Shown here: positions 44,153 to 54,596 of the stretch, in pieces | How the letters are laid out: every line of letters begins with the position of its first letter | Position numbering within the stretch: the stretch's first letter is position 1 | Origin: Pedobacter panaciterrae | Lineage (GTDB): Bacteria > Bacteroidota > Bacteroidia > Sphingobacteriales > Sphingobacteriaceae | NCBI RefSeq assembly: GCF_013204795.1 | Contig: NZ_JABMKW010000017.1 | Span: 496,001 to 560,000 of the forward strand | Length of the DNA stretch: 64,000 nt | Direction: 5' to 3' | Made by a program: the position numbers and the translations under genes | The notes under the pieces: model-generated | The model's database searches: none | Told to the model about the DNA's origin: nothing | What the model saw: the letters and a program-made list of their open reading frames with translations, nothing else

Positions 44153-45268
44153 ATGGCAAAGAAAAAAGAAGATAAAAAGAAACACGTAAGTGTAGTAAAT
44201 AAAAAATCGCTTCAATTTTTTGAAAAATATATCAATAACCCATCTCCAACAGGTTTCGAATACCCTGGTCAAAAATTATGGCTAGATTATTTAAAACCAT
44301 ATATAGATGAAAGTTTCATCGATAATTACGGGACTGCAGTTGGTGTGATTAATCCCAAAGCAGATTTCAAAGTAGTTATTGAGGCTCATGCCGATGAGAT
44401 CTCCTGGTTTGTTAATTATATCACTCCTGATGGCTTAATTTATGTAATCCGCAATGGAGGGTCAGATCATCAGATAGCTCCTTCTAAGCGCGTAAACATA
44501 CACACCGACAACGGTTTGGTTAAAGCCGTATTTGGATGGCCTGCTATTCACACCCGTAGCGGTGGCGAGAAAGAGGAGGCTCCGGCGTTAAAAAACATCT
44601 TCCTTGATTGTGGATGTACATCTAAAGAAGAAGTTGAAAAACTTGGTATTCATGTAGGTTGCGTAATTACCTATGAAGATGAATTTATGGTATTAAACGA
44701 CCGCTATTATGTTGGCCGTGCACTGGATAACAGAGCCGGTGGATTTATGATTGCCGAGGTTGCCAGACTGCTTCAGGAAAATAAAAAGAAATTACCTTTT
44801 GGGCTTTACATTGTAAACTCAGTACAGGAAGAAATTGGATTAAGGGGAGCCGAAATGATAGCCCACAGAATTAAACCTAACGTGGCTATAATTACTGATG
44901 TTACTCATGATACCACTACCCCAATGATCAATAAGATCACTCAGGGAGATTTGGCTTGTGGCAAAGGTCCGGTAGTTTCTTATGCACCTGCTGTTCAAAC
45001 AAATTTAAACAAATTGCTTATTGAAACAGCTGAGAAGAATGATATCCCTTTCCAACGTCAGGCATCATCCCGCTCAACCGGTACAGATACTGATGCTTTT
45101 GCTTATTCTAACGGAGGTGTTCCATCTGCATTAATTTCTTTACCATTAAGGTATATGCATACCACAGTTGAAATGATTCATAAAGAAGATGTTGACAATG
45201 TGATCAACCTCATTTATCATTCTTTATTGAACATTAAAAAAGATCACGACTTTACTTATAAGAAGTAG
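44153..45268 (+). CDS. M42-family metallo-aminopeptidase
   Basis: This 371-residue peptidase has the co-catalytic metal site of the family: His in VIEAHADEISW, Asp in RALDNRAGG, the Glu pair in SVQEEIGLRGAE, Asp in IITDVTHDT and His in RYMHTTVEM. The N-terminus starts with a Lys-rich stretch (MAKKKEDKKKH). Members form large tetrahedral aminopeptidases that trim peptides in the cytoplasm; older records call them endoglucanase M. It is monocistronic with its own promoter and a terminator. Confidence 0.93.
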   Translation: MAKKKEDKKKHVSVVNKKSLQFFEKYINNPSPTGFEYPGQKLWLDYLKPYIDESFIDNYGTAVGVINPKADFKVVIEAHADEISWFVNYITPDGLIYVIRNGGSDHQIAPSKRVNIHTDNGLVKAVFGWPAIHTRSGGEKEEAPALKNIFLDCGCTSKEEVEKLGIHVGCVITYEDEFMVLNDRYYVGRALDNRAGGFMIAEVARLLQENKKKLPFGLYIVNSVQEEIGLRGAEMIAHRIKPNVAIITDVTHDTTTPMINKITQGDLACGKGPVVSYAPAVQTNLNKLLIETAEKNDIPFQRQASSRSTGTDTDAFAYSNGGVPSALISLPLRYMHTTVEMIHKEDVDNVINLIYHSLLNIKKDHDFTYKK

Positions 45269-45288
45269 TTTTAAATAACCTTATTTTT

Positions 45289-45327
45289 AAAAGGGTGTAT
45301 CATGAACTATGATACACCCTTTCTTTT
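45289..45327 (+). terminator. Intrinsic terminator of the M42 peptidase gene
   Basis: A 14-bp stem (AAAGGGTGTATCAT with ATGATACACCCTTT, loop GAACT) lies 21 bases after the stop and is followed by a CTTTTG tract. Confidence 0.82.
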
Positions 45328-45376
45328 GTTTGTATTTCGGGTGCTTTTCTTACTTTTATAAAAACTATCTTTTCCT

Positions 45377-46921
45377 ATGAGTGATCAATCCGCAAAATTT
45401 ACAGAAAAAATTAAGGCCTCTTATACACCAAGTGGTTCATACATATATCTTGGAGCTGGTATTCTGGATGGGCAAGTAATCGCTGAAGCTGAAGTTAACT
45501 TGTCTTTAAAAATGATGAATAGGCATGGGCTTGTTGCAGGCGCAACAGGGACAGGAAAAACCCGCACATTGCAGTTGCTATCAGAACAATTGTCTGATGC
45601 AGGTGTACCGGTGTTTATGCTTGATGTAAAGGGCGATTTATCAGGCCTTAATCAACCAGGACCAATCAATCCAAAAATAGAGGAAAGAGCAGGTCAACTG
45701 GGCAAGCCTTTTAATCCTTCTGGATTCCCTGTCGAGATTTTTTCCTTATCTGGCAAATTAGGCGCTCAAATGCGGGCTACTGTTCTTGAATTTGGGCCTA
45801 CCCTACTGTCTAAAATCCTCGATCTAAATGATACACAGGCAGGTGTTTTAGCTGTGATCTTTAAGTATGCTGATGATAGCAAACTACCAATTATTGATCT
45901 TAATGATCTTAAAAAATTAGTTTCATACCTGGCCGAAGGGCAAGGTGCCGAAGAGATTAAAAGTTCTTATGGTAAAATATCCACTGCCACTTCAGGAACA
46001 ATATTAAGAAAGATAGTTACCATTGAGCAACAGGGACTGAGCGCTATGTTTGGCGAACGTTCATTTGACATCGAAGATCTTTTTACTAAAACCGACGGTA
46101 AAGGAGTAATCAGTTTACTCAATATCTCAGATGTCCAAAATCAGCCGGTTCTTTATTCCACTTACCTGTTAAGTTTACTTGCAGAAATTTTTTATAGCAT
46201 GCCTGAAGTTGGAGATTTAGATAAACCTAAGCTGGTTTTCTTTTTTGATGAGGCGCATTTGTTATTTAAAAATTCTTCAAAAGCTTTTCTGGAACACATA
46301 GAAACTATTATCAGATTGATCAGATCAAAAGGTATAGGTGTATTTTTCTGTACTCAAGCCCCTAGTGATGTCCCTGAGAGTGTATTATCTCAACTAGGAA
46401 ATCGTGTTCAGCACGCTTTGAGAGCATTTACACCAAATGATGTTGATGCGCTTAAAAAGACTGTAAATACTTATCCAAGATCCGAATTCTACGAGATCGA
46501 CAAAATGTTGACTTCATTAGGAACCGGACAGGCTTTGATAACAGTGTTGAACGAAAAAGGTATCCCTACAGAAGTGGCAGCAACTATGCTTACACCTCCA
46601 AGAGCAATCATGGGACCACTCGGTGCGGCGGATTATAATAACCTTGTCCAATCAAGCGAGCTTACTACTAAATACCAGGAATCAATTGATCCTGAGAGCG
46701 CCTATGAAATCTTAACCAAACGTGTAAATGATAAACTAACCGAGGAAGAAGAAACAAAACAAGAAGAGGCTCCTAAAAAAGGTGAGAAGAGTTTAGTTGA
46801 ACAGGTAATGGGCGCAACTATAACCAGACAAATAGGAAAAGAAATAGTGCGGGGATTATTTGGTATGCTTACAGGGAAAAAACCTCGCAGCAGCGGCGGA
46901 AAGGGAATATTTGGATTTTAA
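45377..46921 (+). CDS. HerA-like ATPase (DUF853 family)
   Basis: This 514-residue P-loop ATPase has Walker A GATGTGKTRTLQ at 55-66, Walker B LVFFFDEAHLLF near 290-301 and a sensor FFCTQAPSDVP. After about residue 440 there is a charged Glu/Lys linker and a C-terminal basic GKKPRSSGGKG segment. The family resembles the HerA/FtsK hexameric DNA translocases, but the cellular role of these stand-alone bacterial members is not established. No nuclease (NurA-type) gene is adjacent. A near-consensus promoter (TTG, 18 bases, TACTTTTA) lies upstream. Confidence 0.88.
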   Translation: MSDQSAKFTEKIKASYTPSGSYIYLGAGILDGQVIAEAEVNLSLKMMNRHGLVAGATGTGKTRTLQLLSEQLSDAGVPVFMLDVKGDLSGLNQPGPINPKIEERAGQLGKPFNPSGFPVEIFSLSGKLGAQMRATVLEFGPTLLSKILDLNDTQAGVLAVIFKYADDSKLPIIDLNDLKKLVSYLAEGQGAEEIKSSYGKISTATSGTILRKIVTIEQQGLSAMFGERSFDIEDLFTKTDGKGVISLLNISDVQNQPVLYSTYLLSLLAEIFYSMPEVGDLDKPKLVFFFDEAHLLFKNSSKAFLEHIETIIRLIRSKGIGVFFCTQAPSDVPESVLSQLGNRVQHALRAFTPNDVDALKKTVNTYPRSEFYEIDKMLTSLGTGQALITVLNEKGIPTEVAATMLTPPRAIMGPLGAADYNNLVQSSELTTKYQESIDPESAYEILTKRVNDKLTEEEETKQEEAPKKGEKSLVEQVMGATITRQIGKEIVRGLFGMLTGKKPRSSGGKGIFGF

Positions 46922-47024
46922 CTACCTCAATATCCATGCGATACATTGAGAACCGTTATCAGACTAATGAAAAAACTATCTCACTTTTTACATTGAATAT
47001 AAATTGAATCATTATTTTCGCTGC

Positions 47025-47927
47025 ATGAAAAAACCTACCTTATTAATATTAGCAGCTGGTATGGCAAGTCGCTATGGCAGCATGAAACAGATTGATGGCT
47101 TTGGCCCCAATGGAGAAACAATTATTGATTATTCTATATACGATGCAATTAAAGCTGGATTCGGCAAAGTAGTCTTCATCATCAAGGAAGAATTTGTAGA
47201 AAACTTTAAAGCCATATTTGAACCTAAACTAAATGGTAAAATTGAAACTGATTATGTATTCCAAAATTTCGATTTGAAACAATTTGGCATTGAAGAGGAA
47301 ATTTACCGCGAAAAACCATGGGGAACTGCTCATGCCATTCTATCTGGCAGAAACGCCATTAAAGAGCCTTTTTGCGTAATCAACGCAGATGATTATTATG
47401 GTTATGATGCGTTTAAAAAAATGGTAGACTTTTTAAATAATGAGGCAACTGACAGCAACTATTCTATTGTTGGCTATCAAATTGGGAAAACACTATCTGA
47501 TTTTGGATCTGTATCTCGTGGGGTTTGCAAAACCAATGATGCTGGATTCCTTGAAGAGATTACTGAACGTACTCAGGTTTATAAAAAAGATGGTGGAATT
47601 GTATATGAAGAAAATGGTTCTGAATATCCTTTAGAATATAACACTCCGGTTTCAATGAACTTCTGGGGCTTTACTCCAGCTGTTTTTAAATTAACTGAAG
47701 ACTTATTTAGAGTATTTGCTTTAGAAAATAAAGACAAACCAAAAGCTGAGTTCTTTATCCCTTTGATTGGCGAAAATCTTGTAAAAAGTGGTGCAGCCTC
47801 TTTCAAAGTTATACCTACAGATAGCCAGTGGTTTGGAGTAACTTATAAAGAAGATAAGCCTTTTGTACAGGAATGTATAGATCAGTTAGTAAAAGATGGG
47901 ACTTATCCTGAGAATCTTTGGAACTAG
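47025..47927 (+). CDS. Nucleotidyltransferase family protein (sugar-phosphate NTP transferase-like)
   Basis: This 300-residue protein has the pyrophosphorylase signature LILAAGMASRYGSMKQIDGF, then EKPWGTAHAIL, the metal Asp in INADDYYGYDAF and the late GVTYKEDKPFV. This is the NTP_transferase fold that makes nucleotide sugars, though these Bacteroidota members are not assigned a substrate. Start is the ATG at 47025; the longer frame begins upstream of a promoter-like TTG, 17 bases, TATTTTCG and is rejected. It ends at a shared terminator with dnaK. Confidence 0.85.
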   Translation: MKKPTLLILAAGMASRYGSMKQIDGFGPNGETIIDYSIYDAIKAGFGKVVFIIKEEFVENFKAIFEPKLNGKIETDYVFQNFDLKQFGIEEEIYREKPWGTAHAILSGRNAIKEPFCVINADDYYGYDAFKKMVDFLNNEATDSNYSIVGYQIGKTLSDFGSVSRGVCKTNDAGFLEEITERTQVYKKDGGIVYEENGSEYPLEYNTPVSMNFWGFTPAVFKLTEDLFRVFALENKDKPKAEFFIPLIGENLVKSGAASFKVIPTDSQWFGVTYKEDKPFVQECIDQLVKDGTYPENLWN

Positions 47928-47936
47928 ACAAGCAAT

Positions 47937-47973
47937 AAAAAAGCCCCTTGATAATTTATCAAGGGGCTTTTTT
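47937..47973. terminator. Intrinsic terminator shared by the nucleotidyltransferase gene and dnaK
   Basis: The stem AAAAGCCCCTTGATA / TATCAAGGGGCTTTT with loop ATT has A and T tracts on both sides. It stops transcripts from both convergent genes. Confidence 0.92.
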
Positions 47974-47986
47974 ATTGCTTAAAAGA

Positions 47987-49900
47987 CTATTTTTTATCGT
48001 CTTTTACTTCTTCAAAATCAACATCAGTAACGTTATCGCCACCATCAGCTGACTGAGCGCCATCCTGAGCTTGAGCACCTTCAGGTTGTGCACCGTCTTG
48101 TCCTGATTTATACATCTCTTCTGAAGCTGCATTCCACGCATTTTGCAATTCTGCTTGTGCTGTGTCAATATCAGCAAAGTTTCTTGCAGCATGTGCATCT
48201 TTAAGTTTTTTCAAACCTTCTTCAATAGGAGCTTTTTTATCAGCAGATAGTTTTTCTCCGAATTCTTTTAATTGTTTCTCAGTTGAGAAAATTAAAGCAT
48301 CAGCACCGTTGATTTTTTCTGCTTCTTCTTTAGCAGTTTTATCAGCTTCTGCATTTTTCTCAGCTTCATCTTTCATTCTTTTGATCTCTTCATCAGTTAA
48401 ACCTGAAGAAGCCTCAATACGAATCTTTTGCTCTTTACCGGTTGCTTTATCTTTAGCACTTACATGCAAGATACCATTTGCATCAATATCAAATGCTACT
48501 TCAACTTGAGGAACTCCACGAGGTGCTGGCGGAATACCATCTAATATAAAACGACCAATAGTACGGTTTTGAGCTGCCATAGGACGCTCTCCTTGTAAAA
48601 TATGGATCTCTACTGAAGGTTGATTATCAGCTGCTGTAGAGAAAGTTTCTGCTTTTTTAGAAGGTATGGTTGTGTTAGCTTCAATTAATTTAGTCATTAC
48701 ACCACCCATTGTTTCAATACCTAAAGAAAGAGGTGTTACATCTAATAACAATACATCTTTAACTTCTCCGGTTAAAACACCACCTTGAATTGCAGCACCA
48801 ATAGCTACTACCTCATCAGGGTTTACACCTTTAGATGGTTCTTTACCAAAGAAAGCTTTTACTGCTTCCTGGATAGCTGGAATACGTGTAGAACCACCAA
48901 CTAATATAATCTCATCGATATCACTTGTTTTTAAACCTGCATTTTTCAAAGCTGATTTACAAGGATCAATTGTACGTTTAATTAAATCACCAGCTAATTG
49001 CTCGAATTTAGCACGGGTTAATGTTCTTACCAAGTGCTTAGGTCCTGTTGCATCAGCAGTGATGTATGGCAAGTTGATCTCAGTTGAAGTTGTGCTTGAA
49101 AGCTCAATTTTGGCTTTTTCAGCAGCTTCTTTAAGACGTTGTAAAGCCATTGGATCCTGGTGAAGATCCATGCCGTTTTCATTTTTAAATTCAGCAGCTA
49201 ACCACTCGATAATGATATGATCAAAGTCATCACCACCTAGGTGAGTATCACCATCTGTAGATTTTACTTCAAATACACCATCACCTAATTCTAATACAGA
49301 AACGTCATGAGTACCACCACCGCAGTCAAACACAACAATTTTCATATCCTTGTGTGCTTTATCTAATCCATAAGCTAAAGCAGCTGCAGTTGGCTCGTTA
49401 ATAATACGTTTAACAGTTAAACCTGCAATTTCTCCAGCTTCTTTTGTTGCCTGACGTTGAGCGTCATTAAAATAAGCAGGAACAGTAATAACCGCTTCAG
49501 TTACTTCATGACCTAAGAAATCTTCTGCAGTTTTTTTCATTTTCTGCAAAATCATCGCAGAAATTTCTTGTGGTGTATATTTACGGTCGTCAATTTCAAC
49601 CCTTGGAGTATTGTTATCACCTTTAACTACCTTATAAGGTACACGTGATGATTCTTTAGAAACTTCAGCAAAGCTGCTTCCCATAAAGCGCTTTATTGAA
49701 GATATTGTTTTTGTTGGGTTAGTAATTGCCTGACGCTTTGCCGGCTCGCCTACTTTACGCTCACCATTTTCTGCAAAAGCAACAATGGAAGGTGTAGTGC
49801 GTTTACCCTCGCTGTTGGCTATAACTACAGGTTCGTTACCTTCCATTACGGCTACGCAAGAGTTTGTTGTTCCTAAGTCTATACCAATAATTTTTGACAT
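47987..49900 (-). CDS. dnaK: Molecular chaperone DnaK (Hsp70)
   Basis: This 637-residue Hsp70 has the ATPase domain ([62 protein letters not shown]), the substrate-binding domain after [18 protein letters not shown], and a Gln/Gly/Ala-rich C-terminal tail ending [12 protein letters not shown]. It folds proteins with DnaJ and GrpE. Neither partner gene is adjacent. The upstream 164 bases have two small hairpins and no clear CIRCE element. Confidence 0.97.
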   Translation of the reverse strand: MSKIIGIDLGTTNSCVAVMEGNEPVVIANSEGKRTTPSIVAFAENGERKVGEPAKRQAITNPTKTISSIKRFMGSSFAEVSKESSRVPYKVVKGDNNTPRVEIDDRKYTPQEISAMILQKMKKTAEDFLGHEVTEAVITVPAYFNDAQRQATKEAGEIAGLTVKRIINEPTAAALAYGLDKAHKDMKIVVFDCGGGTHDVSVLELGDGVFEVKSTDGDTHLGGDDFDHIIIEWLAAEFKNENGMDLHQDPMALQRLKEAAEKAKIELSSTTSTEINLPYITADATGPKHLVRTLTRAKFEQLAGDLIKRTIDPCKSALKNAGLKTSDIDEIILVGGSTRIPAIQEAVKAFFGKEPSKGVNPDEVVAIGAAIQGGVLTGEVKDVLLLDVTPLSLGIETMGGVMTKLIEANTTIPSKKAETFSTAADNQPSVEIHILQGERPMAAQNRTIGRFILDGIPPAPRGVPQVEVAFDIDANGILHVSAKDKATGKEQKIRIEASSGLTDEEIKRMKDEAEKNAEADKTAKEEAEKINGADALIFSTEKQLKEFGEKLSADKKAPIEEGLKKLKDAHAARNFADIDTAQAELQNAWNAASEEMYKSGQDGAQPEGAQAQDGAQSADGGDNVTDVDFEEVKDDKK

Positions 49901-50064
49901 GCTATTTTATCTATGTTTATGTTTATGAAATCTTATTATTTACATCTGTTCAACAAGCAATGTGCCAATAGGGTTTTGGCAGAAAAAATAGTTTTTCTGT
50001 AAGATTTTCAATATAAAATTGTCCGAATTACATCATAAAAATGTGACAGTATGACAGAATGTTG

Positions 50065-51255
50065 TTACATTTCGTCTTTCAAAAGTCTTTCCAAATGATG
50101 GTAACCAATTCCGAAATAACTCTTAGTCTGCTGTATCTGAGCTAGTATTTCGGTTTTTCTACTCGTAGCAATCTCTCCTTTTATACCAACTACCAAAACA
50201 TTCTTTGGAGTATGAACATCCGAAATGAATTCGAATATTTTAGTTTTATAACCAAAATACTCCAGTACCAGTGCCCTGATCCCGTCAGTTATCATTTCTG
50301 CCTGGCGCTCCATGAATATTCCATATTTAGTTAAAAAAGAAACATCGTTTTTAGTTTTACCTTTTTCCATTTCTCTTCTGATCTGCTTATGACAGCAAGG
50401 TGCAACAACAATTAATTCTGCATTAGTCTTAATTCCTTTATAGATCGCATCATCAGTAGCCGTATCACAAGCATGTAAGGCAATTAACAAATCAATTGAA
50501 TCAGTATTATAATTATCAATGGTGCCTTCTACAAACCGCAATTGATTAAAGTTCGATTTATCAGCAATGCTATTGCATAGCTGTACCATGTCTTCTCTAA
50601 ATTCAACGCCTACCATATTCACATTTTGATTAAGTACATTATGTAAATAATCATAAAGGGCAAAAGTAAGATACCCCTTACCCGACCCCATGTCCACAAC
50701 ATTTCGGACCTTAGCATCTGGCAGTTCTTTAATCAAAGAACTTAAAATTTCAATATACTGATTAATCTGTCTGTACTTATCCTGAGAATTTTTGAATACA
50801 TTCCCCTCCTGATCAGTAACCTTTAGCTCTTGTAAATAAGTTTTTCCTGCTGGCTTTATAATTCTCTTCTTCTCTTTATCATGAGACAAACTCGGTTTAA
50901 TATTAGAAGCATTTTGTCTTTCTCTTAAAGAAATGGTTCCCTTTTTCCCATGCTCTATAATTACTTCTTTATTTGTGGTGAAAAGGGTACAGATTCTAAA
51001 ATCATTACTAATCAAATTCTTAATTAGATCAGTGCCATCCTGTATGCTTAGGTTCTTAAATATATCGCGGGTTTTATAACGATAATTAAAAGAAAGCATC
51101 TCAACTCGCTTAATCTTTACTCTTCGAACGTAGATATTCTTAAGTTCTTTTTCATTTCCATGGTAATTCCCTAAAGACGCTTTTAGAAATAGATTTAATG
51201 AAATACTTTCTGATAATTGATCCAGAAATAGCTGGATACTAAGTTGATTCGACAT
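50065..51255 (-). CDS. SAM-dependent methyltransferase (Methyltransf_32-like)
   Basis: This 396-residue protein has an N-terminal region of unknown fold (1-150) and a class I methyltransferase domain from about 180. Motif I is VVDMGSGKGYLTFALYDYL, the acidic motif II region is NMVGVEFRED, and LLIALHACDTATDDAI resembles the Methyltransf_32/METTL25-type family. Its substrate is unknown; RNA is plausible. It is monocistronic on the minus strand between rplQ's terminator and dnaK. Confidence 0.82.
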   Translation of the reverse strand: MSNQLSIQLFLDQLSESISLNLFLKASLGNYHGNEKELKNIYVRRVKIKRVEMLSFNYRYKTRDIFKNLSIQDGTDLIKNLISNDFRICTLFTTNKEVIIEHGKKGTISLRERQNASNIKPSLSHDKEKKRIIKPAGKTYLQELKVTDQEGNVFKNSQDKYRQINQYIEILSSLIKELPDAKVRNVVDMGSGKGYLTFALYDYLHNVLNQNVNMVGVEFREDMVQLCNSIADKSNFNQLRFVEGTIDNYNTDSIDLLIALHACDTATDDAIYKGIKTNAELIVVAPCCHKQIRREMEKGKTKNDVSFLTKYGIFMERQAEMITDGIRALVLEYFGYKTKIFEFISDVHTPKNVLVVGIKGEIATSRKTEILAQIQQTKSYFGIGYHHLERLLKDEM

Positions 51256-51293
51256 GAAATATTATTACAGTACAAAGATAGGTTTTGAAAAGC

Positions 51294-51324
51294 AAAAAAA
51301 AAGTCGGTTCAAATTGAACCGACT
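51294..51324 (-). terminator. Terminator of the ribosomal protein cluster
   Basis: The 9-bp stem AGTCGGTTC / GAACCGACT (51302-51310, 51316-51324, loop AAATT), read on the minus strand, is followed by eight U. It lies 23 bases after the rplQ stop and closes the long cluster. Confidence 0.88.
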
Positions 51325-51346
51325 CTTATATTCTGACTAGGGAATA

Positions 51347-51889
51347 TTATTCTCCTTTATCTTCTTTTGTTTCTTCAGCAGCTGGTGCTTCTTCTACAAC
51401 TTCTTCGGCCTTAACCTCTTCGGCTTTAACTTCTTCTGTTTTTGCTGCAGGAGCATCAGATTTTTTAGCTTTGCTTCTACCACGACGAGTAGTTTTCTTT
51501 TCAGCTGAATCTGCTTCTTTACCGTACACTTCGTTATAATCAACTAGTTCGATTAACGCCATTTCAGCATTATCACCTAGACGATTGTTTAACTTAATGA
51601 TCCTAGTGTAACCACCTGGACGGCTAGCAACTTTAGCCGCAACATCACGGAACAATTCAGTAACAGTTTCTTTATCTTGTAAGTAACCGAAAACAATACG
51701 ACGAGAGTGCGTAGTATCAGTTTTTGATTTTGTGATAAGAGGTTCAACATACATACGCAAAGCTTTTGCTTTTGCTAAAGTTGTCGAGATTCTCTTATGT
51801 TTAATTAACGATGAAGCCATGTTAGCCAACATCGCCTTACGATGTGAATCTGTTCTTCCTAAGTGATTTACTTTTCTACCGTGTCTCAT
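51347..51889 (-). CDS. rplQ: 50S ribosomal protein L17 with acidic C-terminal extension
   Basis: The first 120 residues are ordinary bL17: [20 protein letters not shown], then [20 protein letters not shown] and [20 protein letters not shown]. About 60 more residues follow: a basic [11 protein letters not shown] patch, then acidic Ala/Glu repeats ([16 protein letters not shown]). bL17 lies near the peptide exit on the large subunit; the tail would be disordered and solvent-exposed. Last gene of the cluster, with a strong terminator. Confidence 0.96.
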   Translation of the reverse strand: MRHGRKVNHLGRTDSHRKAMLANMASSLIKHKRISTTLAKAKALRMYVEPLITKSKTDTTHSRRIVFGYLQDKETVTELFRDVAAKVASRPGGYTRIIKLNNRLGDNAEMALIELVDYNEVYGKEADSAEKKTTRRGRSKAKKSDAPAAKTEEVKAEEVKAEEVVEEAPAAEETKEDKGE

Positions 51890-51903
51890 TTTTAAATTTA
51901 TTC

Positions 51904-51948
51904 AGTGTATACCGTCTCTATGAAATTAATCTGAGGGAATTATACACT
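51904..51948 (-). repeat. Inverted repeat in the rpoA-rplQ spacer
   Basis: AGTGTATA (51904-51911) and TATACACT (51941-51948) are perfect complements 29 bases apart, inside the 91-base spacer just upstream of the rplQ start. It could form a leader stem that controls rplQ translation. No function is known. Confidence 0.45.
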
Positions 51949-51980
51949 ATTAACAATATATAATTTATGCTTTTAGCTTA

Positions 51981-52973
51981 TTATTCCTCGTCCAATTTGA
52001 ACTTAGACAAGTTCATTCCAAAAGATAAACTCTTAGATTTAACAAGCTCTTGTATCTCTGTTAAAGATTTTTTACCGAAGTTTCTGAATTTTAACATATC
52101 AGCAACATCATAAGAAACCAAATCAGCTAAAGTACGAATATCAGCTGCTTTTAAGCAGTTCAATGCACGAACTGATAAGTCTAAATCTACTAATTCAGTT
52201 TTCAGGATCTTACGCATATGCAAGATTTCCTCATCAACTTCTTTAGTTTCTTCTTTAGCTTGAGATTCTAATACTAAATTCTCATCAGAGAACAACATAA
52301 AGTGCTGGATTAAAATCTTAGCAGCTTCTTTTAGCGCCTCTTCAGGATGGATAGATCCATCAGTAGAGATATCTAGTATTAATTTTTCGTAATCTGTTTT
52401 TTGTTCAACACGATAGTTTTCAATCGTATATTTTACATTTTTCATTGGAGTGAAAATCGAATCTATCGCTATAACTCCAACTACAGCATCATTAATTTTA
52501 TTCTCTTCTGCTGGTACATAACCACGTCCTTTATTAATGGTCAATTCCACCTCTAAAGTAACAGATTTCTCCATGTTACAGATAACGAAATCTGGATTAA
52601 GAACCTCAAAGTTATTAGAGAATTTAGTAATGTCTCCTGCAGCAAATTGCTCCTGGCCATTTACTACAATAAAAACCTTCTCAGAATCACCTGAATCACC
52701 TACTTTTTTAAAACGCACTTGTTTTAAATTAAGGATAATTTCAGTCAAATCCTCTACAACACCTTTCATTGTAGAAAACTCATGAGATACGCCAGAAAAA
52801 CGAATACTTGTAATGGCATAACCTTCTAAAGAAGAAAGTAATATTCTTCTTAAGGCATTACCAATTGTTACACCGAAACCGGGCTCTAAAGGACGAAATT
52901 CAAATATACCATCGAAATCAGTTGATTTCTGCATGATTACCTTATCGGGTTTCTGAAATGCTAAAATTGCCAT
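51981..52973 (-). CDS. rpoA: DNA-directed RNA polymerase alpha subunit
   Basis: This 330-residue subunit has the N-terminal dimerisation and assembly domain ([25 protein letters not shown] is the family signature region, shown as [20 protein letters not shown]) and a linker. The C-terminal helix-hairpin domain ([33 protein letters not shown]) binds UP elements and activators. It lies between rpsD and rplQ as in the alpha operon; the 76-base spacer to rpsD holds a hairpin with a U-run. Confidence 0.97.
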   Translation of the reverse strand: MAILAFQKPDKVIMQKSTDFDGIFEFRPLEPGFGVTIGNALRRILLSSLEGYAITSIRFSGVSHEFSTMKGVVEDLTEIILNLKQVRFKKVGDSGDSEKVFIVVNGQEQFAAGDITKFSNNFEVLNPDFVICNMEKSVTLEVELTINKGRGYVPAEENKINDAVVGVIAIDSIFTPMKNVKYTIENYRVEQKTDYEKLILDISTDGSIHPEEALKEAAKILIQHFMLFSDENLVLESQAKEETKEVDEEILHMRKILKTELVDLDLSVRALNCLKAADIRTLADLVSYDVADMLKFRNFGKKSLTEIQELVKSKSLSFGMNLSKFKLDEE

Positions 52974-53012
52974 TTATAATGTTTTTAGATCGTTATTAAA
53001 ATTATGCAACGT

Positions 53013-53042
53013 AAAAAATTAATTGCCCGTAGGCAATTAATT
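53013..53042 (-). terminator. Terminator-like hairpin between rpsD and rpoA
   Basis: An 11-bp perfect stem (53017-53027 with 53032-53042, loop CGTA) is followed on the minus strand by six U. It sits only eight bases after the rpsD stop. It could attenuate transcription into rpoA or be an mRNA processing or 3'-end stabilising structure. The stem is AT-rich except for three G-C pairs at the loop. Confidence 0.55.
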
Positions 53043-53049
53043 AAATATA

Positions 53050-53658
53050 TTACTTAGAGTATAACTCTACTATAAGGTTTTCTTTGATGTTTTCTGGTAT
53101 CTCATCACGATTAGGATAAGCTAAAAATTTACCAGTTAACTCATTCGCATTCCAATCTAACCAATTGAATTTATTGATTACTCTTCCTGCTACAGAATTA
53201 GTGATTGCTTCTAATGTTTTTGATTTCTCGCGAACTGCAACAACATCTCCAGCTTTTAATTGATATGAAGGGATATTTACTACTTCACCGTTAACTGTTA
53301 CGTGTTTATGGCTAACTAACTGACGAGCAGCTGAACGTGTAGTAGCAATACCTAATCTGTATACTGTATTATCTAAACGAGCCTCTAATAATTGCAATAA
53401 GTTATCACCTGTAATTCCTTCACGAGAAGACGCTTTGGTAAACAAGTTACGGAACTGACGCTCCAATACACCATAAGTATATTTAACTTTTTGCTTTTCC
53501 ATTAATTGAACTGCGTATTCAGATTGTTTTCCTCTTCTTTTTGAGGCACCGTGTTGCCCAGGAGGATAATTTTTTCTATCTAATACTTTATCAGGGCCAA
53601 AAATTGGCTCTCTGAATTTACGCGCGATTTTGGACTTCGGTCCTGTATATCTTGCCAT
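53050..53658 (-). CDS. rpsD: 30S ribosomal protein S4
   Basis: This 202-residue protein starts [20 protein letters not shown] at the ATG at 53658; the upstream in-frame extension of nine residues is not part of the family. [20 protein letters not shown] and the S4 RNA-binding domain ([20 protein letters not shown]) are intact. uS4 starts assembly of the small-subunit body and in other bacteria represses the alpha operon; whether it does so here is unknown. Confidence 0.97.
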   Translation of the reverse strand: MARYTGPKSKIARKFREPIFGPDKVLDRKNYPPGQHGASKRRGKQSEYAVQLMEKQKVKYTYGVLERQFRNLFTKASSREGITGDNLLQLLEARLDNTVYRLGIATTRSAARQLVSHKHVTVNGEVVNIPSYQLKAGDVVAVREKSKTLEAITNSVAGRVINKFNWLDWNANELTGKFLAYPNRDEIPENIKENLIVELYSK

Positions 53659-53723
53659 TGCTTTTTGTTTTAAAGTATCATGCAACCTGAAGCTGCAGAC
53701 TCTTAGCTTTAAAAATTAATAAA

Positions 53724-54113
53724 TTAAACTCTTCTCTTCTTAGGAGGACGACATCCATTGTGTGGAAGCGGCGTAATATCTTTGATAGAGGTTACTTCGA
53801 TACCTGAAACCTGCAATGTTCTAATTGCAGACTCACGACCTGAACCTGGACCTTTAACAAAAACTTCTACTTTACGTAGACCTAAATCAAATGCTACTTT
53901 ACCGCAATCAGATGCAGCTTGACCTGCTGCATATGGAGTGTTCTTTTTAGAACCCTTAAATCCCATTTTACCTGCAGAAGACCATGAAATAGTTTGACCG
54001 TTGTTATTTGTTAGGGTAACAATGATATTGTTAAAAGTAGCATTGATGTGCGCCTGACCAACAGGCTCAATAACAACAATACGCTTTTTGGTAACTTTTT
54101 TACTCTTAGCCAT
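53724..54113 (-). CDS. rpsK: 30S ribosomal protein S11
   Basis: This 129-residue protein shows [38 protein letters not shown] and the C-terminal [15 protein letters not shown], all standard for uS11. It sits on the platform of the small subunit, contacting mRNA near the exit. It lies 22 bases downstream of rpsM and 65 bases before rpsD. Confidence 0.97.
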   Translation of the reverse strand: MAKSKKVTKKRIVVIEPVGQAHINATFNNIIVTLTNNNGQTISWSSAGKMGFKGSKKNTPYAAGQAASDCGKVAFDLGLRKVEVFVKGPGSGRESAIRTLQVSGIEVTSIKDITPLPHNGCRPPKKRRV

Positions 54114-54135
54114 AATTATTATTCAGTACTAATTT

Positions 54136-54513
54136 TTATTTAGTAGCTTTTTTCTTGTTCGCAACTGTTTTTCTCTTGCCTTTACGTGTACGAGAGTTGT
54201 TTTTAGTACGCTGACCACGCACAGGTAAACCTTTTCTGTGACGTAAACCACGGTAACAACCAATGTCCATTAAACGTTTGATGTTTAATTGAACCTCTGA
54301 ACGTAAAGCTCCTTCAACTTTTACGCCGTCGTTTATAATGGTACGGATTGCTGATAATTCATCATCAGACCAGTCCTGTACTTTTTTGCTTAAATCGATA
54401 CCTGCCTCAGTTAATATACGTTGTGCAGTTGATCTACCTATTCCGAAGATATAAGTTAATCCAATTTCGCCTCTTTTGTTTCTTGGTAAATCAATACCTG
54501 ATATCCTTGCCAT
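54136..54513 (-). CDS. rpsM: 30S ribosomal protein S13
   Basis: This 125-residue protein begins [20 protein letters not shown] and ends with the basic [18 protein letters not shown] tail that contacts P-site tRNA. The central [20 protein letters not shown] matches uS13. It follows rpmJ after 83 bases; this spacer has no obvious strong hairpin. Confidence 0.97.
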   Translation of the reverse strand: MARISGIDLPRNKRGEIGLTYIFGIGRSTAQRILTEAGIDLSKKVQDWSDDELSAIRTIINDGVKVEGALRSEVQLNIKRLMDIGCYRGLRHRKGLPVRGQRTKNNSRTRKGKRKTVANKKKATK

Positions 54514-54596
54514 ATTTGTACTAAATGTTTGATTATTTGATTAAACGACAGATTGAGTAACCTGTACATTCAATCCAATCATACTTCAATAATTTC

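Noticed and set aside
49903..49922. A sequence resembling the shared sucD/cyclophilin promoter block
   Set aside because: It differs at two positions and points away from dnaK on the plus strand, where no gene begins; probably chance.
49901..50000. A sigma-54-like TTGGCAC-N-TTG sequence upstream of dnaK
   Set aside because: The -12 part reads TTGT instead of TTGC, so the match is incomplete and the site is probably chance.
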